Assembly (NCBI GenBank): GCA_021741355.1
Contig: JAIOXZ010000008.1
Coordinates: 62,001 to 126,000 of the forward strand
DNA length: 64,000 nt
Reading direction: 5' to 3'
Origin: Caulobacter sp.
Lineage (GTDB): Bacteria; Pseudomonadota; Alphaproteobacteria; Caulobacterales; Caulobacteraceae
Shown: piece after piece, positions 63,456 to 64,000 of the stretch
Layout of the letters: each line of letters starts with the position of its first letter
How positions within the stretch are numbered: position 1 is the first letter of the stretch
The notes under the pieces: model-generated
Told to the model about the DNA's origin: nothing
The model's input: only the letters and a program-made list of their open reading frames with translations
Database searches by the model: none
Position numbers and translations under genes: made by a program

Positions 63456-64000
63456 TTACAAGTCCAGCGCGCCCTGCTTGTCCGGCGCGGCTTCCCGCTT
63501 GGCCTTCCTGAACACCGACGGATCGAGCCACGGCATTTCCGGCCGCTTGCCTTCGAACAACTGCTCGATGGTCAGGATCTGCACCTTCGGATAGTCACGC
63601 CCACCGGCGCTATAGAAGCCAGCCGCGGCAGCCCGTGTGATCATCGGCTTGGTGGGCGGCAGCAGGGTGACGAACAGGCCCATCTGGGCCCCTTCATGGT
63701 CGATGGTGGTGATCAGGTCCTTGACCTGCGGGTCGCTGACGCCACCGCCCTTGATCGAGACGATGGCCTTGCCGGTGACGGTCTTCGAGCCGGCCCCCTC
63801 GTCGGTTGGGACCTGGAAATAGACGTAGCCATCGACGCCGCCATCCGCGCCCTTGCGACCGCCCTTGTAGGGCACGGCGTTGTCGATCATCGACAAGGCC
63901 CAGAGCTGGAACTGATGCTTGTCCTGCTCGGCCAATGCCCGCGCGCCGCCTACGTCTTTCGGCGTGCCCAGAACCTCAAAGTTGGCCATCGGGAAGGCGT
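63456..64000 (-). CDS. C-terminal part of a DNA methylase-like protein with Mrr-type nuclease domain, cut by the window edge
   Basis: The frame stays open to the window end; a Met at 63989 is internal (upstream codons read Ala-Phe-Pro). The visible 180 residues match the region found after the methylase domain in some site-specific DNA-methyltransferases. They include ALAEQDKHQFQLWALSMID, the Mrr-like core KGGRKGADGGVDGYVYFQ...GKAIVSIKGGGVS (Gly-x-Asp-Gly then Ser-x-Lys), and VQILTIEQLFEGKRPEMP. The methylase half would lie beyond 64000. Restriction or modification activity is inferred from family resemblance. Confidence 0.75.
   Translation of the reverse strand, partial: AFPMANFEVLGTPKDVGGARALAEQDKHQFQLWALSMIDNAVPYKGGRKGADGGVDGYVYFQVPTDEGAGSKTVTGKAIVSIKGGGVSDPQVKDLITTIDHEGAQMGLFVTLLPPTKPMITRAAAAGFYSAGGRDYPKVQILTIEQLFEGKRPEMPWLDPSVFRKAKREAAPDKQGALDL

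Overview
The window is ordinary high-GC chromosome from an alphaproteobacterium. The gene content, and promoter boxes of the TTGAC / GCTANAWC type, fit the Caulobacteraceae (Caulobacter, Phenylobacterium or a relative). I cannot name a species. Genes are densely packed on both strands, with many 1-4 bp stop/start or stop/stop overlaps. I see no prophage, integrase, transposase gene, CRISPR array, plasmid origin or biosynthetic cluster.

Layout. 1-6.3 kb: end of a partial gene, a tandem pair of VOC-fold proteins, icd, a hybrid histidine kinase and a class A beta-lactamase lipoprotein. 6.3-12.3 kb: a TrmJ-like rRNA/tRNA methyltransferase, a DUF1254/DUF1214 protein, the glutathione-dependent formaldehyde pathway (class III alcohol dehydrogenase, small Cys protein, fghA) and an FAD/NAD(P)-binding protein. 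12.4-19.7 kb: rpsD, lipoproteins, thioesterase, the grxD / aldo-keto-reductase-like / bolA iron-sulfur cluster, a serine hydrolase, an M28 peptidase and a free-standing CinA C-terminal domain. 19.8-27.7 kb: purine synthesis (purL, purQ, purS, purC, purB) interleaved with a peptidyl-prolyl isomerase, a stress-type promoter driving a tiny Gln/Gly-rich protein, the F-ATPase zeta inhibitor (DUF1476) and a deoxyinosine-type DNA glycosylase. 27.7-37.8 kb: two related MFS transporters, GST, MerR, a RelE/ParE-CopG toxin-antitoxin pair, radC, map, sfsA, a CinA-N molybdopterin-fold protein and tRNA-Leu(UAA). 37.8-45.8 kb: a hybrid kinase broken by an in-frame amber codon, a TorF-like porin, SDR, queF, nitroreductase, cysE, DUF3126, DUF4166 and phoH. 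45.8-64 kb: gamma carbonic anhydrase, enoyl-CoA hydratase, an RcnB-like protein, rhlE, a Sufu-domain protein, GMC oxidoreductase, aldo/keto reductase, a Cys-Pro-rich secreted protein, PIG-L deacetylase, Gfo/Idh/MocA, M16 peptidase, GST and the C-terminal part of a DNA methylase fused to an Mrr-like nuclease domain.

How parts work together. FrmA and FghA oxidise formaldehyde through S-hydroxymethyl- and S-formylglutathione. PurL (short form), PurS and PurQ form the three-subunit FGAR amidotransferase, and PurC and PurB follow in IMP/AMP synthesis. Grx4 and BolA are a known [2Fe-2S]-carrying pair. CysE makes O-acetylserine for cysteine. The toxin and antitoxin are translationally coupled behind a likely autoregulated operator.

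The most interesting content is non-coding. Three families of palindromic repeats each keep to a different intergenic setting: REPIN-like GGGGAC hairpin pairs between co-directional genes, a 115-bp multi-hairpin element between convergent genes, and a GTCATCCCGG element between divergent genes. Terminator-shaped hairpins lie in the leaders of icd, purC and phoH. There is a textbook GGAAC-N17-CGTT stress promoter, a 10-bp-periodic toxin-antitoxin operator, and an inverted pair of heptamer tandem arrays with G-quadruplex potential.
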